Assembly: GCA_039680605.1 (NCBI GenBank)
Contig: JBDKTA010000041.1
Location: forward strand, 1 to 64,000
Direction of reading: 5' to 3'
Length of the DNA: 64,000 bases
From: Planctomycetaceae bacterium
GTDB lineage: Bacteria; Planctomycetota; Phycisphaerae; SM23-33
The notes below the pieces were generated by a model. It was not told the origin of the DNA, ran no database searches, and worked only from the letters and a program-made list of their open reading frames with translations. Shown in pieces: positions 51,717-61,016 of the stretch. A program made the position numbers and the translations under genes. Each line of letters starts with the position of its first letter. Positions within the stretch are counted from its first letter, which is position 1.

Positions 51717-52757
51717 TTACTCCGACCAGGTCAGGACGACTTTGCCGCTCTTGCCGCTTCGCATGACGGTGAAGCCTTCTTCGAAGTCCGTGTACGCGCA
51801 GCGGTGCGTGATAACCGGCGTGATGTCCAGGCCCGTCTGGATCATCGAGGTCATCTTGTACCAGGTCTCGTACATCTCGCGGCCGTAGATTCCCTTGATC
51901 GTCAGGCTGTTGAAGACGATCAGGTCCCAGTCGATCTCGGTGGTGGGCAGGATGCCCAGCAGGGCGATCTTTCCGCCGTGGCACATGTTGGCCAGCATGT
52001 CGCGGAAGGCGTTGGGGTTTCCGGACATCTCCATGCCGACGTCGAATCCCTCTCGCATGCCCAGGTCGGCCTGGGCCTGCTTGAGCGTCTTGCCCTCGCG
52101 GATGTTCAGTGCCACGCTGGCGCCCATGCGCTTGGCCAGGTCCAGGCGGTACTCGTTGACGTCGGTGATGACCACGTGCCGCGCCCCGCAGTGGCGGGCG
52201 ATGGCCACGGCCATGATCCCGATGGGACCGGCGCCGGTGATCAACACGTCCTCGCCCAGCAGGTCGAAGGACAGCGCCGTGTGCGTGGCATTGCCCAGCG
52301 GGTCGAAGCAACTGGTGACCTCGAGGGGGATGGACGCCTCGGCCGGCCAGACGTTGGTCACCGGCAGGGAGAGATATTCGGCAAAGGCGCCGTCGCGGTT
52401 GACGCCGACGCCGCTGGTGTTGGGGCAGAGGTGGCGCCGCCCGGCCAGGCAGTTGCGGCAGCGCCCGCAGACGACGTGCCCTTCGCCGCTGACGAGATCG
52501 CCCTTGTGGTAGTCCTTGACGTTGGCGCCGATCGACTCGATCCTGCCGACGAACTCGTGCCCGACGGTCATCGGGACGGGGATGGTCTTCTGCGCCCAGG
52601 CGTCCCAGTTCCAGATGTGAACGTCGGTGCCGCAGATGCTCGTCTTGAGAATCCGGATCAGCACGTCGTTGACGCCGACGCTGGGGACCGGAACGTCCTG
52701 CAGCCACAGGCCTGTCTCCGGTTTGGCCTTAACTAATGCCTTCATCATCTTGCTCAT
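51717..52757 (-). CDS. tdh: L-threonine 3-dehydrogenase
   Basis: This 346-residue zinc-dependent medium-chain dehydrogenase oxidises threonine to 2-amino-3-ketobutyrate with NAD. The catalytic zinc site is in [15 protein letters not shown] and VGHEFVGRI, the structural zinc site is the four-Cys block [15 protein letters not shown], and [13 protein letters not shown] binds NAD. The ATG at 52757 has GGAAGGA ahead of it; the longer frame reads non-conserved sequence. Its product is the substrate of Kbl, encoded next on this strand after RAYT 2. It is divergent from fhs. Confidence 0.95.
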   Translation of the reverse strand: MSKMMKALVKAKPETGLWLQDVPVPSVGVNDVLIRILKTSICGTDVHIWNWDAWAQKTIPVPMTVGHEFVGRIESIGANVKDYHKGDLVSGEGHVVCGRCRNCLAGRRHLCPNTSGVGVNRDGAFAEYLSLPVTNVWPAEASIPLEVTSCFDPLGNATHTALSFDLLGEDVLITGAGPIGIMAVAIARHCGARHVVITDVNEYRLDLAKRMGASVALNIREGKTLKQAQADLGMREGFDVGMEMSGNPNAFRDMLANMCHGGKIALLGILPTTEIDWDLIVFNSLTIKGIYGREMYETWYKMTSMIQTGLDITPVITHRCAYTDFEEGFTVMRSGKSGKVVLTWSE

Positions 52758-52905
52758 GAAAATCCTTCCCGTAAAAGCACTAAGCAGTTTACCCGCCCGC
52801 GGGGTAACAGGGAACAGCCGGGTGCGGGCATTTTGCTCTTGCCCCACAGGGCCGGGCGGTTGTAGTCTACCGCTCTTATCGCTGACCTAACAGGAGATGG
52901 ATTCC

Positions 52906-54651
52906 ATGGCGAAAGTTCCGTCCGACATTGATATTTCACGCGCTGCCAAACCGATGAAGATCACCGAGGTGGCCAAGCGGGCCGGCATCCCCGCCAAGTA
53001 CCTCGAACCGTATGGCGACGTCAAAGCCAAGGTCAAGCTCGAGATCCTCGAGTTCCTCAAACGCCGCAAGCAGGGCAAGTACATCGACGTGACGGCCATC
53101 ACGCCCACCCCGCTGGGCGAAGGCAAGACCACCACCTCGGTCGGTCTGACGCAGGCCCTGGGGGTCATCGGCAAGGATGTGTTCCTGTGCATCCGCCAGC
53201 CGTCGATGGGCCCGACGTTCGGGATCAAGGGCGGCGCCGCCGGCGGCGGATACAGCCAGGTCATCCCGATGGAAGAGTTCAACCTGCACCTCACCGGCGA
53301 CATCCACGCCGTGTCCATCGCCAACAACCTGCTGGCCGCGGCGATCGACGCCCGCCTGCGCCACGAGGCCCACACCAGCGACGCCGAACTGGCTAAGGCT
53401 GGGCTCAAGCGCCTCAACATCGACGCCGAGACCATCACCTGGCGCCGCGTGGTCGACGTCAACGATGCGGCCCTGCGCTTCATCGAGACCGGACAGAGCG
53501 AGAATTGGATGGACGGCCCGCAGCGCAAGACCGGCTTTGACATCTCCGTGGCCAGCGAGATCATGGCGATCCTCGCCCTGGCGACGGATGTCAAAGACAT
53601 GCGCGCCCGCCTCGGACGCATCATCGTCGCGATGAACAAGGACGGCAAGCCCGTCACGGCAGAGGACCTCGGCGTCGCCGGGGCGATGATGGTCCTGATG
53701 AAGGACGCCATCAAGCCCAACCTGATGCAGACGCTGGAAGGCCAGCCGGCATTCGTCCACGCCGGACCCTTCGCCAATATCGCCCAGGGCAACAACTCGA
53801 TCATCGCCGACCGCATTGCGCTGAAGCTGGCGGACTACGTGGTGACCGAGAGCGGCTTCGGGGCCGACATCGGCATGGAGAAGTTCTTCGACATCAAGTG
53901 CCGCGCCTCGGGCCTGGTGCCCAATTGCGTGGTGCTGGTGGCCACCATCCGCGCCCTGAAGATGCACGGCGGCGGGCCCAAGGTGACCCCCGGCAAGCCC
54001 CTGCCCGAAGCGTACGTCACCGAGAACCTGGCCCTGCTGGAAAAGGGCACGTGCAACCTCGCCCGCAACATCGCCATCGCCAAGAAGTTCGGCGTGCCGG
54101 TCGTCGTGGCGATCAACTGCTTCCCCGCCGACACCAAGGCCGAGGTCGAGCAGGCGCGCAAGGCCGCCATCGCCGCCGGGGCCGAAGACGCCGTTGTGGC
54201 CGAGCACTGGGCCAAGGGCGGAAAGGGCGCCAAGAAACTCGCCGAAGCGGTTGTGGCCGCCTGCGAAAAGCCCTCCAACTTCAAGCTGCTCTACCCCGAC
54301 AACATCTCGATCAAGGCCAAGATCGAGACCGTCGTCAAGGAAATCTATCAGGGCGCCGGCGTGACCTACTCGCCCAAGGCCGAGGCGCAGATCGCCTCCT
54401 ACGAGCGGGCCGGACTGAGCCACCTGCCCATGTGCATGGCCAAGACGCACCTGTCGCTCTCGCACGACCCGACGCTCAAGGGCGTCCCGACCGGTTTCAC
54501 CGTGCCGGTCATGGAAGTCCGGGCCGCCGCCGGCGCCGGGTTCCTCTACCCGCTGCTGGGCACGATGCGCACCATGCCCGGACTGCCCAGCCGCCCGGCG
54601 TTCATGGACGTCGACCTCGACGACAACGGCCAGGTCGTGGGGATGTTTTAA
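52906..54651 (+). CDS. fhs: formate-tetrahydrofolate ligase
   Basis: This 581-residue enzyme makes 10-formyl-tetrahydrofolate from formate, ATP and tetrahydrofolate. The P-loop is [11 protein letters not shown] (near residues 68-78). [29 protein letters not shown] and [16 protein letters not shown] are strongly conserved blocks. The ATG at 52906 has AGGAG 9-13 nt ahead; an ATG at 52897 lies too close to that site. It supports purine synthesis and acetogenic-type C1 use together with GlyA. A Rho-independent terminator lies about 60 nt after the stop. Confidence 0.97.
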   Translation: MAKVPSDIDISRAAKPMKITEVAKRAGIPAKYLEPYGDVKAKVKLEILEFLKRRKQGKYIDVTAITPTPLGEGKTTTSVGLTQALGVIGKDVFLCIRQPSMGPTFGIKGGAAGGGYSQVIPMEEFNLHLTGDIHAVSIANNLLAAAIDARLRHEAHTSDAELAKAGLKRLNIDAETITWRRVVDVNDAALRFIETGQSENWMDGPQRKTGFDISVASEIMAILALATDVKDMRARLGRIIVAMNKDGKPVTAEDLGVAGAMMVLMKDAIKPNLMQTLEGQPAFVHAGPFANIAQGNNSIIADRIALKLADYVVTESGFGADIGMEKFFDIKCRASGLVPNCVVLVATIRALKMHGGGPKVTPGKPLPEAYVTENLALLEKGTCNLARNIAIAKKFGVPVVVAINCFPADTKAEVEQARKAAIAAGAEDAVVAEHWAKGGKGAKKLAEAVVAACEKPSNFKLLYPDNISIKAKIETVVKEIYQGAGVTYSPKAEAQIASYERAGLSHLPMCMAKTHLSLSHDPTLKGVPTGFTVPVMEVRAAAGAGFLYPLLGTMRTMPGLPSRPAFMDVDLDDNGQVVGMF

Positions 54652-54665
54652 GCGTCAGTGGTGAG

Positions 54666-54695
54666 CCTGCCCGCCGTAGCCTCGGCGAAGGCGGG
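54666..54695. mobile_element. 30-bp palindromic element D, copy 3
   Basis: Reads CCTGCCCGCC, then GTAGCCTCGGCGAAGGCGGG. It is flanked by GTGGTGAG and TGGTGAGTGAG, that is, it splits a family G GTGGTGAG repeat. Confidence 0.75.
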
Positions 54696-54713
54696 TGGTG
54701 AGTGAGAAAACAG

Positions 54714-54746
54714 AAGCGCCCGGTCGAAAGATCGGGCGCTTTTATT
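54714..54746 (+). terminator. Rho-independent terminator of fhs
   Basis: Stem AAGCGCCCG with mate CGGGCGCTT, inner GTC/GAT pairing and a GAAA tetraloop, followed by TTATT. It lies about 60 nt after the fhs stop, beyond element D. Confidence 0.85.
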
Positions 54747-54752
54747 GGGAAC

Positions 54753-54827
54753 GTTAGCGGTCGAGCTTGCTCGACGCGGTTGTTTCCCTGAACCCAACAA
54801 CCGCGCGGGGCAAGCCCCGCCGCTAAC
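54753..54827. repeat. palindromic repeat family L, copy 2
   Basis: A 75-nt two-armed palindrome, GTTAGCGGTCGAGCTTGCTC to GCAAGCCCCGCCGCTAAC. Its right end supplies the TAG stop codon (54823-54825) of the GYF-domain gene. Confidence 0.85.
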
Positions 54828-55872
54828 CCCCAAACGGCGGCGTGTTCAGGATCGGCGCCCAGTCGGCCATTCCGTCCGTCCAGACCAGGTCGGTCGGCGC
54901 CAGACGCTTCTCGGCGATCCACTGGAAGATCTGATCTTCGCCGACGGGGCCGAACTGCTGGCCGCGGCACTGGCAGTACCACAGCGGACCGGCGGGCTGG
55001 CTCGCCTGGGCGTCGTCGGCGATAGGCAGCACCTCGTCGGCGGCCTCTTCGGCCGTTTCTTCCTGCGGCGAATCGAGTCGCTGGAAGAACAGGCCGAACT
55101 TCTCGGGCATGATGCGGGTCTTGAGGATCATCTCCCCCAAGGCGACCTGGGCATCTTTGAGCGTCTGGGTGTCGCGGGCGATGAGGTCCTGCAGTTGGCG
55201 CAACCGCTGGCGGGTCTGGGCCAGTCGCCCGCGCTCGAGGTCGGGATCGATCCGCCCCATCAGGTCCTGCAGATGGGGCAGTTCGTCGTGATTTCGGCGG
55301 ATCTGGCCCAGCAGGTCGCAGCCCTGCCGGCAGAGCTTGTCCATGCGGATGTCTTCGAAATGCAGCGCTTCGGAGACGGCGAGGCTGCCGCAGTCGAGGG
55401 CGGCTTCGCGGCGGAGCATCTGCAGGTGCTCGCGATGGCGCTGGAGCCGCTGCTGGGCGATCTGGGCTTGCCGCTGGGCCTCCTGGGCCTGGCGCTGGGC
55501 TTGTTCTTCCTGTTGTCGCCGCAACTCGGCGGCCTCCTGCTCCTGCAGCAGGCGTTCCTGTTCGGCGCGGCGGCGGGCGATGTCTTCGCTGGTCATGGGC
55601 ACGCGGAAGGGCGTGGCGCAGACGGGGCATTTATCGACCGTGCCGCCCTCGGCCAGCGACTGAAGGATGGAGCCGCACTTGGCGCACTCGTGCCAGAAGG
55701 GCTTGCGCTGCTCGCCGGAGAGTTCTTCTTCCGAGGCCATCGGGGGGATGACGATGACCGCCTGGCAGCTCGGGCAGGCGGTCTTGCGCCCGGCCATGTG
55801 GCGTTGCGTCTTGAAGACGGTCCCACAACTGGTGCATCGGCAGTCAAAAAGTCCGTGAGGCTTGCTGCTCAT
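54823..55872 (-). CDS. zinc-ribbon, coiled-coil and GYF-like domain protein
   Basis: This protein of about 349 residues starts with two zinc ribbons (CTSCG with CPSCQ, then CAKCG with CPVC; residues about 13-85), followed by a long Gln/Arg/Glu-rich coiled coil (about 95-160) and a second helical part. It ends with a GYF_2 (DUF4339) domain, LWYCQCRGQQFGPVGEDQIF then GMADWAPI. Such GYF-like domains are common in planctomycete proteins and are thought to bind peptides. I take the second ATG of the MM pair (55872), because GGGAG fits it better. The stop codon is supplied by repeat L2. The role is unknown. Confidence 0.8.
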   Translation of the reverse strand: MSSKPHGLFDCRCTSCGTVFKTQRHMAGRKTACPSCQAVIVIPPMASEEELSGEQRKPFWHECAKCGSILQSLAEGGTVDKCPVCATPFRVPMTSEDIARRRAEQERLLQEQEAAELRRQQEEQAQRQAQEAQRQAQIAQQRLQRHREHLQMLRREAALDCGSLAVSEALHFEDIRMDKLCRQGCDLLGQIRRNHDELPHLQDLMGRIDPDLERGRLAQTRQRLRQLQDLIARDTQTLKDAQVALGEMILKTRIMPEKFGLFFQRLDSPQEETAEEAADEVLPIADDAQASQPAGPLWYCQCRGQQFGPVGEDQIFQWIAEKRLAPTDLVWTDGMADWAPILNTPPFGG

Positions 55873-56000
55873 CATTTCTCCCGTAGGGGCTTTGCTCGTC
55901 TGGATTATCGACAATTTGCCTCTGCAGCACAAGGTCGATGAACTCGCGTGAGATGAAGGTCAAGGAAGCGAGATGGGTGCGATGATTGGAAGGAGCACAA

Positions 56001-56624
56001 CTAGAGACGGCGCAACATGGCTGCCATTGTCCCGAAACCAAAAGGGAACCGCTGTTCAATACGGCCAAGGTTCTGGCAGGCGATCCTTGCGGCGGTGAGG
56101 CCCTTTTCTGTCTCCAATTGCAGAGAAGGCCTATCAGTGCCATATACAACATCCTTGAGCTTGTTCTTGTTATAGGGCCACTCATTTTTCTCAAATCCCG
56201 CAGCCCATGTATGCTCGCTCACGTCGGGGATCATGTCCCCGATGCACCAAGCCTCTATTGCAGGAACAGCGACTCCAACAATGACTTGGAGTTGAGTTCG
56301 GCCACGCACCACGCCAAGATATTGAGAAGTATGCTCGGCAAGCTGTCTCAAGGCGCACAGTCGGCATAGCCCCTTCTCGATGCAGTCATCACCTCGGTGA
56401 GGGGGCGAGTGATTTGAATCGGCTACCACGATCAGGCAATCTGCGTCTGTCTGATAATGAAGGTGCTTGATCACTGCCGGCAGCGATGCCTTCACAGAAG
56501 GCCATCCGCGGGATCGCAATCTGGGCATTTCGGGAGATTGGGTTTATCTGCCGAGAATGTTTTCGGCAAAGGCGCGAATGATCGCCTCGTCGGCGCTCGA
56601 TTCACTTAGCACGGCCAGTTTCAT
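56001..56624 (-). pseudogene. TOPRIM-like partner of the AAA ATPase, broken by an in-frame stop
   Basis: The frame starts at ATG 56624, overlapping the ATPase stop (ATGA), and reads MKLAVLSESSADEAIIRAF, then NILGR, then a TAA at 56544-56546. It continues in the same frame as TQSPEMPRLRSRGWPS and on for about 180 residues to 56001. The pieces look like one protein with a TOPRIM-like layout: ESSADE as the first acidic block, VVADSNH as the second, and VAVPAIEAWCIGD later (DUF4276-like). A shorter product could start at ATG 56528. The stop is a single codon inside otherwise open sequence, so it is a recent mutation, a sequencing error or recoding. The pair resembles ATPase/TOPRIM-like defence modules; that role is inference. 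Confidence 0.65.
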
Positions 56625-57634
56625 CGATTATCCGGCACTCCGCCAAGGACGCCGCTGTACCATGCATCGCCCAGATGAGCGTCCTGAAGGATCTGGTCCA
56701 AGTCTGAACGGTCAGACAGGCGCGTGAAACGGATGTTGTGTTCCCGTTCCCGCTCTTCAATAAGCTTCTCGCAAATGACAACTTCTTCTGGATGGTCTCG
56801 AAACAGATCCAGAAGATATGGTGAGTGTGTCGTGGCTACTACCTGCACTGGATCCCGTTTCTCTCCACAACTCTCAGGGTAAGCCAGCCTGTATAAAGCG
56901 TCTTTGATATCTCTCAACAAACGAGGATGGATTCCCCGATCTGGCTCCTCAAGGCAAAGAATCGCGGGGGGGGCAGCAATGTAGGCAAGAGTCAGCACAG
57001 CAAGGGCAAATACGGTTCCTTGAGAGAGGTCAGCCGCATCGATGGTGTGGTGTCCAACCCGTGCTCGCAATTGAAAGGAACGCATCCCTGGGTGAGGTGT
57101 CTCAAACAAGATGCGGTCGAATTCCGGCATCCAGGCACGCAGCTCCATGTTGAGGGCTTCAAATCGCTCAGGGTTACGATCTCGAAGACGGTCCATCACC
57201 ACGACAAGATTGGCGCCATCAGACTCCATTTCTGCTGACGGACTTAGCTGCACCGTGCTGGCCACGCGTGACGCCTCGAAGGCAAAAAATCTAAGGCTGC
57301 TGAGTTTCTTTGAATCCAGAGGCGTCAACCCTCTCTCCATTCGACTCCCACGCGGCGCGCCTGCCTTCCATTCAGCAATAGAGACCTTCTGTCGTTCGGA
57401 AGATGACTGCCACATGGCTGAAATACGGACGGCAGGAGGATCGGCCGAGTTGCGCAAGGCCGCAGAAATAACTTGCTGGTGCGACCATTTCTCTGGAGTA
57501 GATGCTCCACGCAGTCCTTGAATGGCGGTGCTCTTGCCAGACCCATTGGGTCCCACCAGCAGCGTCAAGCGACTTAGCGGAAGAACCGCATCGCGGAGGA
57601 CTTTGAAGTTCTCGAATTTAACCGATTCGATCAT
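56621..57634 (-). CDS. AAA ATPase, OLD/ABC-like (possible defence protein)
   Basis: This 337-residue ATPase has the start IESVKFENFKVLRDAVLPLS, Walker A GPNGSGKST (residues 28-36), a signature-like DLSQGTVFALAVL near 205, Walker B ILCLEEPDRGIHP near 233, and the His switch VVATTHSPYLLDLF near 275. This is the AAA_21/AAA_15 pattern of OLD-family and SMC-like enzymes. It lacks a fused TOPRIM domain; instead the next gene, in ATGA overlap, encodes a TOPRIM-like protein. Two-gene systems of this shape often act against phages, but no activity can be claimed from sequence. The partner gene is interrupted, so the system may be dead. Confidence 0.85.
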   Translation of the reverse strand: MIESVKFENFKVLRDAVLPLSRLTLLVGPNGSGKSTAIQGLRGASTPEKWSHQQVISAALRNSADPPAVRISAMWQSSSERQKVSIAEWKAGAPRGSRMERGLTPLDSKKLSSLRFFAFEASRVASTVQLSPSAEMESDGANLVVVMDRLRDRNPERFEALNMELRAWMPEFDRILFETPHPGMRSFQLRARVGHHTIDAADLSQGTVFALAVLTLAYIAAPPAILCLEEPDRGIHPRLLRDIKDALYRLAYPESCGEKRDPVQVVATTHSPYLLDLFRDHPEEVVICEKLIEEREREHNIRFTRLSDRSDLDQILQDAHLGDAWYSGVLGGVPDNR

Positions 57635-57731
57635 GGTTCAGGTTATCCAGCGTCTCGCTCAACTGTACCATAATGTTATCGGCTTTTAACCCCGGGAGAA
57701 ACTGAGATTTGGACGGACACGCTGGCTTGCC

Positions 57732-57777
57732 CATGGCGACCCGCATGAAACAACGACGCGTGTCGCCATGCCACCCG
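57732..57777. repeat. palindromic repeat family K, copy
   Basis: Reads CCATGGCGACCCGCATG, a short centre, then ACGCGTGTCGCCATGCCACC. It is the mirror form of the copy at 10543-10590 and lies just after the GH3-type gene. Confidence 0.8.
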
Positions 57778-57794
57778 TCGATCCGCAATTGCCG

Positions 57795-59441
57795 TCACGC
57801 CGTTTCGTCCAGCACGTCGGTCAGCAGGTACTGGTGTTTGTACTGTTCGCTTCGGCCGTGGCGGCGCTGGATCTCGTCGTGCTCTCGCTGGTCGAAGTAC
57901 CCGCTGCCGGCCAGGGACAGGCGGATGGGGCCCAGGCGTCCGCTGTGGCGTTTGGACTGGTATTCGATGTTGAGCTCGGCCAGCGCCTGGTCCATCGCCG
58001 GCGCCAAAGCCGACTCGGCGCCGTTGCCGTCGATGGGCTCGATCACGAGCTGATAGCACGGCGTGCCTCGGAAGACCGGCTGGAAGGTGAAGCGGTTGAC
58101 GTCGGTCCCGATGCGGGCCGTCGCCTGGCGCATCGCCTCGACGACCTGATGCTCGGTGAGCTTCTCGCCGGTGAGGTTGGCGGTGCGCAGCCCTCGCGAG
58201 AGAAACTCGAACACGGGAGACTGCCCGAAGCGGCCGACCACGCGCACGCGGTCGTCGATGCTGTAGCGCCACAGCCCGGCCCAGTTGGTGATGACCAGGA
58301 AGTATTCCTCGCCGACGCGCGCCTGGTGGGCGGGCAGGGTGTGCGGGTTGTCGCGCCCGTACTCCTCGATGGGGATGAACTCCAGGACGTTGGAGACGAT
58401 CTCGGCGATTCCGGCGGGGGTGTTGTCCTCCAGCGGAATGGAGAACCGCCCCTCGCTGGCCAGCAGGCCCAGGTCGCGGATGGGGACCTCGCCGAACAGC
58501 TCGCGCAGGCGGCGCAGGTACAGCTTGAGCGTGCCGCCCGTCCAGTGCGTCAGGAACGCCGGCTTCCAGAACCGCCGCGGCAGCAGCGTGCCGTCCTCGT
58601 CCAGCGCCTGCTGCAGGCGCCGCGCCGCCCGGCGGTTGGGGCGGAATCGCAGCAGCCCCGCGACGGCGGCGGGGATCGGACCCGGCGGCGTGAACGTGCC
58701 GTCGGCCACGTCGCGGATGATCCGTTCGGCATGGGCCTGGGCAGCCTCGGCCATCTTGATGATGCTGGAGGGATTGGCGGTGGAGATGATCGCCACGTCG
58801 TGGGTGATGGCGCAGCGCATCAGGGTGTAGTACTTGACGGCCGCGTTGGAGATCGACGCCACCTGGTACGGCGCGGGGTACATGCGGCGCACGATTTTCT
58901 GTTGGTTCATGGCCAGCATGCCGCTGATGGCCCCGCAGGGCAGGCCCGTCGGGCTGAGTTGATCGTCCATGGGGGAGGAGATCTGGACGATCGGTCGCAG
59001 CCAGCCAGCCTTGTGCATGTTCAGGGCGGACAGTCCCAGGATGTTGAACCCGCGGCGCTGATTTTCCAGAAACGGCGCCGTGACGGGGATGTACTTGGGC
59101 AGACCGGTGGTGCCGCTGGTCATGGAGAACATGACGACCTTTTCGTCGGCCGGCAGCAGGGCGGTGGTCTGCCCCTGGAAGACGCGGTCGAAATAGGGTC
59201 GCATCTGCTCGTACGTTCGGACGGGGACGGCGCGGACGAAGTCGCCGTAGGACTTCACGCCGGCCAGTCCGTGGTCGCGCCCGAAATCGGTAGCCGCATG
59301 CCGGGCGATGAGGCGCAGGAGCAGTTGTTCCTGGGCGCCGGCGGTGTCGGCGTGTGCCTTGACGAAGGCGCGGGTGTCCAACCAGGCGCGTGTGGCGGCC
59401 AGGCGGGCCATCGGCTTCAGGATGAATTGTTTGGGTGTCAT
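57795..59441 (-). CDS. GH3-type acyl-adenylating enzyme
   Basis: This protein of about 548 residues belongs to the GH3 auxin-responsive family of adenylate-forming enzymes, best known from plants but also present in bacteria. The ATP-binding motif MFSMTSGTTGLPKYIP lies near residues 105-120, LASEGRFSIPLE and NWAGLWRYSIDDRVRVVGRF are the later nucleotide-binding blocks, and the C-terminal domain ends with LNIEYQSKRHSGRLGP. It likely activates an organic acid and links it to an amine or thiol. ATG 59441 has GAGGGG just ahead. The alpha/beta hydrolase gene lies 85 nt upstream on the same strand, so the two may be one unit. Confidence 0.88.
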   Translation of the reverse strand: MTPKQFILKPMARLAATRAWLDTRAFVKAHADTAGAQEQLLLRLIARHAATDFGRDHGLAGVKSYGDFVRAVPVRTYEQMRPYFDRVFQGQTTALLPADEKVVMFSMTSGTTGLPKYIPVTAPFLENQRRGFNILGLSALNMHKAGWLRPIVQISSPMDDQLSPTGLPCGAISGMLAMNQQKIVRRMYPAPYQVASISNAAVKYYTLMRCAITHDVAIISTANPSSIIKMAEAAQAHAERIIRDVADGTFTPPGPIPAAVAGLLRFRPNRRAARRLQQALDEDGTLLPRRFWKPAFLTHWTGGTLKLYLRRLRELFGEVPIRDLGLLASEGRFSIPLEDNTPAGIAEIVSNVLEFIPIEEYGRDNPHTLPAHQARVGEEYFLVITNWAGLWRYSIDDRVRVVGRFGQSPVFEFLSRGLRTANLTGEKLTEHQVVEAMRQATARIGTDVNRFTFQPVFRGTPCYQLVIEPIDGNGAESALAPAMDQALAELNIEYQSKRHSGRLGPIRLSLAGSGYFDQREHDEIQRRHGRSEQYKHQYLLTDVLDETA

Positions 59442-59526
59442 CAACCCCTCGGCGTCCGTCAAGCAAACAGGCAAGTATAGCCGGTTGGCCTTGTCTATCA
59501 AGAACTCGCTGTCGGCGGCGGTTCGT

Positions 59527-60597
59527 CTACGCCACCTCGGTCTCGGCCGGGGTGGTGATCTCGGCGGTGGCGATGTCGTCACCGGCCAGGTGCTTGCGAA
59601 AGAACGCGATGGTCCGCGCTGCATATTGCCTGGGCTGAACCATGACCGACTGGTTGTGTTTGGCCTGTTCCACCAGCCAGAGGTACTTCGGGTCCGGAGC
59701 GTCATTGTACAGCAGCGCCGTCTGGTCGGAGCGGATATAGCTGTCGCGCCGCCCGTGGATGAACAGGATCGGGCGCGGCTGCATCTCCTTCAGAGCCCGT
59801 CGGACGGAGGGGAACCGCCGCCCGAGCTTGGGCTGGGCGAACTTCATCAGCAACCATACCAGCAGGTTCCAGAAGATCTCGGGGTGGTTCTCGTAGACCA
59901 GCTTGACGCGGGCAAAGATGTGGGCCCAGCGCTTCATGTAGCTGACCAGCGTGGTGTCGGTGCTGAAAGCCCCGTCGCAGACGATCGCGGCGATATTCGG
60001 GTCGCTCGCGGCCGCCAGCAGCCCCGCCCCGGCGCCGCGGCTGATCCCGAACAGCCCGATGCGGGTGTCCTTGCCCTCGGCCTGCAGCAGGGACTCGACG
60101 TGCAGGCACGCGCCCAGGACGTCTTCGAGTTCCTTGTCGCTGGGCCACTGCAGGGGGCGATAGTTGCCCGAACCGGCGCTGCTTTGGCCATGGGCGCGGA
60201 AGTCGAACGTGAAGACGTCGAAGCCCACCTCCAGCAGCGGGCGGATGTAACGGGCGCAACTGAACATGTCCGAGCCGTACTCGTGGCAGAAGACGATCGT
60301 GCCCTTGTAGGTCTGCGCGTTGGGCGCCTGCAGCCGCATGCCCCGCAGGCTCGTACCGTCGAAGCTGCGGAACCGCTGCTGCTCGCCCGCCAGACGCTGA
60401 AAATCGAGCGGGCCCATCGACAGCGGCGGGGGGGTGTCGACGAAGATGTTCAGGCAGATCTTCGTGTACCGCGCCATCACCAGCACCACAAACAACAGCA
60501 GCGACGCGACGGTGATCGAAATAGCCACCGCCGCCCAGTGCTGGCTGAGCCACGTCCATAATGACGTCACTTGATCGATTGCTAATGGCATGGTCAA
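59527..60597 (-). CDS. membrane-anchored alpha/beta hydrolase
   Basis: This 356-residue protein has one N-terminal membrane segment (VAISITVASLLLFVVLVMA, about 24-42), then an alpha/beta-hydrolase fold. The nucleophile elbow is GISRG (Ser near 170), an early block is FCHEYGSDMFSC, a conserved FDFRAHGQSS lies near 130, the acid is probably in HGRRDSYI, and the final His lies in QAKHNQS. The soluble part may face the periplasm or the cytoplasm; this cannot be told from sequence. The gene precedes the GH3-type gene on the same strand, so an acyl-ester role is possible. Start at 60597 (MTMPLAI) or 60591. Confidence 0.82.
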   Translation of the reverse strand: MTMPLAIDQVTSLWTWLSQHWAAVAISITVASLLLFVVLVMARYTKICLNIFVDTPPPLSMGPLDFQRLAGEQQRFRSFDGTSLRGMRLQAPNAQTYKGTIVFCHEYGSDMFSCARYIRPLLEVGFDVFTFDFRAHGQSSAGSGNYRPLQWPSDKELEDVLGACLHVESLLQAEGKDTRIGLFGISRGAGAGLLAAASDPNIAAIVCDGAFSTDTTLVSYMKRWAHIFARVKLVYENHPEIFWNLLVWLLMKFAQPKLGRRFPSVRRALKEMQPRPILFIHGRRDSYIRSDQTALLYNDAPDPKYLWLVEQAKHNQSVMVQPRQYAARTIAFFRKHLAGDDIATAEITTPAETEVA

Positions 60598-61016
60598 AGC
60601 GCGCGGCAGGGCCTATCCGTCCTGCGCGAGTGGGGCAAGGATACCCCAATTACTCGCGTCAAACAAGAGGCAGTCGCGGCCGGTGAAGCTTCCTCAGGGC
60701 TAACCAGACGATGGGCGCCCATGGCGACCCGCCGCACAACTCGTGTCGCCACGTCGCCCGGCCGACCAGCAGCGTCACGCTCCGCGCTGAAATATCCCGC
60801 TGAAAAATTCGCAATCCGGGGAACCTTCGACCCCATCGGGCGTATGGATAAGTGAGGGAATCAGTGGGAACTAATTCCCTCCCAGACCGGTCGGGTTTCT
60901 CCTCCTTTCCCCGGCCGGTCTGTGATTTTATCTGGAAAAAACGCGTCTCGCGGTGCGAGGCGCGTTTTTTCATGCGCGGGATCAGGCGGCTTCTTGCGGC
61001 CGCTTAAGAGTATGTT
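60598..61016. other. intergenic region with repeat K part and three hairpins
   Basis: This 419-nt gap has a partial K repeat at 60718-60757 and then three hairpins in a row: GAGGGAAT/ATTCCCTC (60851-60881), CAGACCGG/CCGGTCTG (60883-60922) and a terminator-like stem (60935-60970). I see no protein gene. The hairpins could belong to a small plus-strand RNA or to the 3' end of the PEP-CTERM transcript. Confidence 0.6.
60935..60970. terminator. bidirectional Rho-independent terminator
   Basis: Stem AAAAAACGCGTCTCGC paired to GCGAGGCGCGTTTTTT with a short loop. A run of six T follows on either strand. It lies about 45 nt after the PEP-CTERM gene stop. Confidence 0.85.

Noticed and set aside
52758-52905. 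Possible ZTP riboswitch upstream of fhs
   Set aside because: GC-rich hairpins are present, but the conserved ZTP pseudoknot sequences are not seen.
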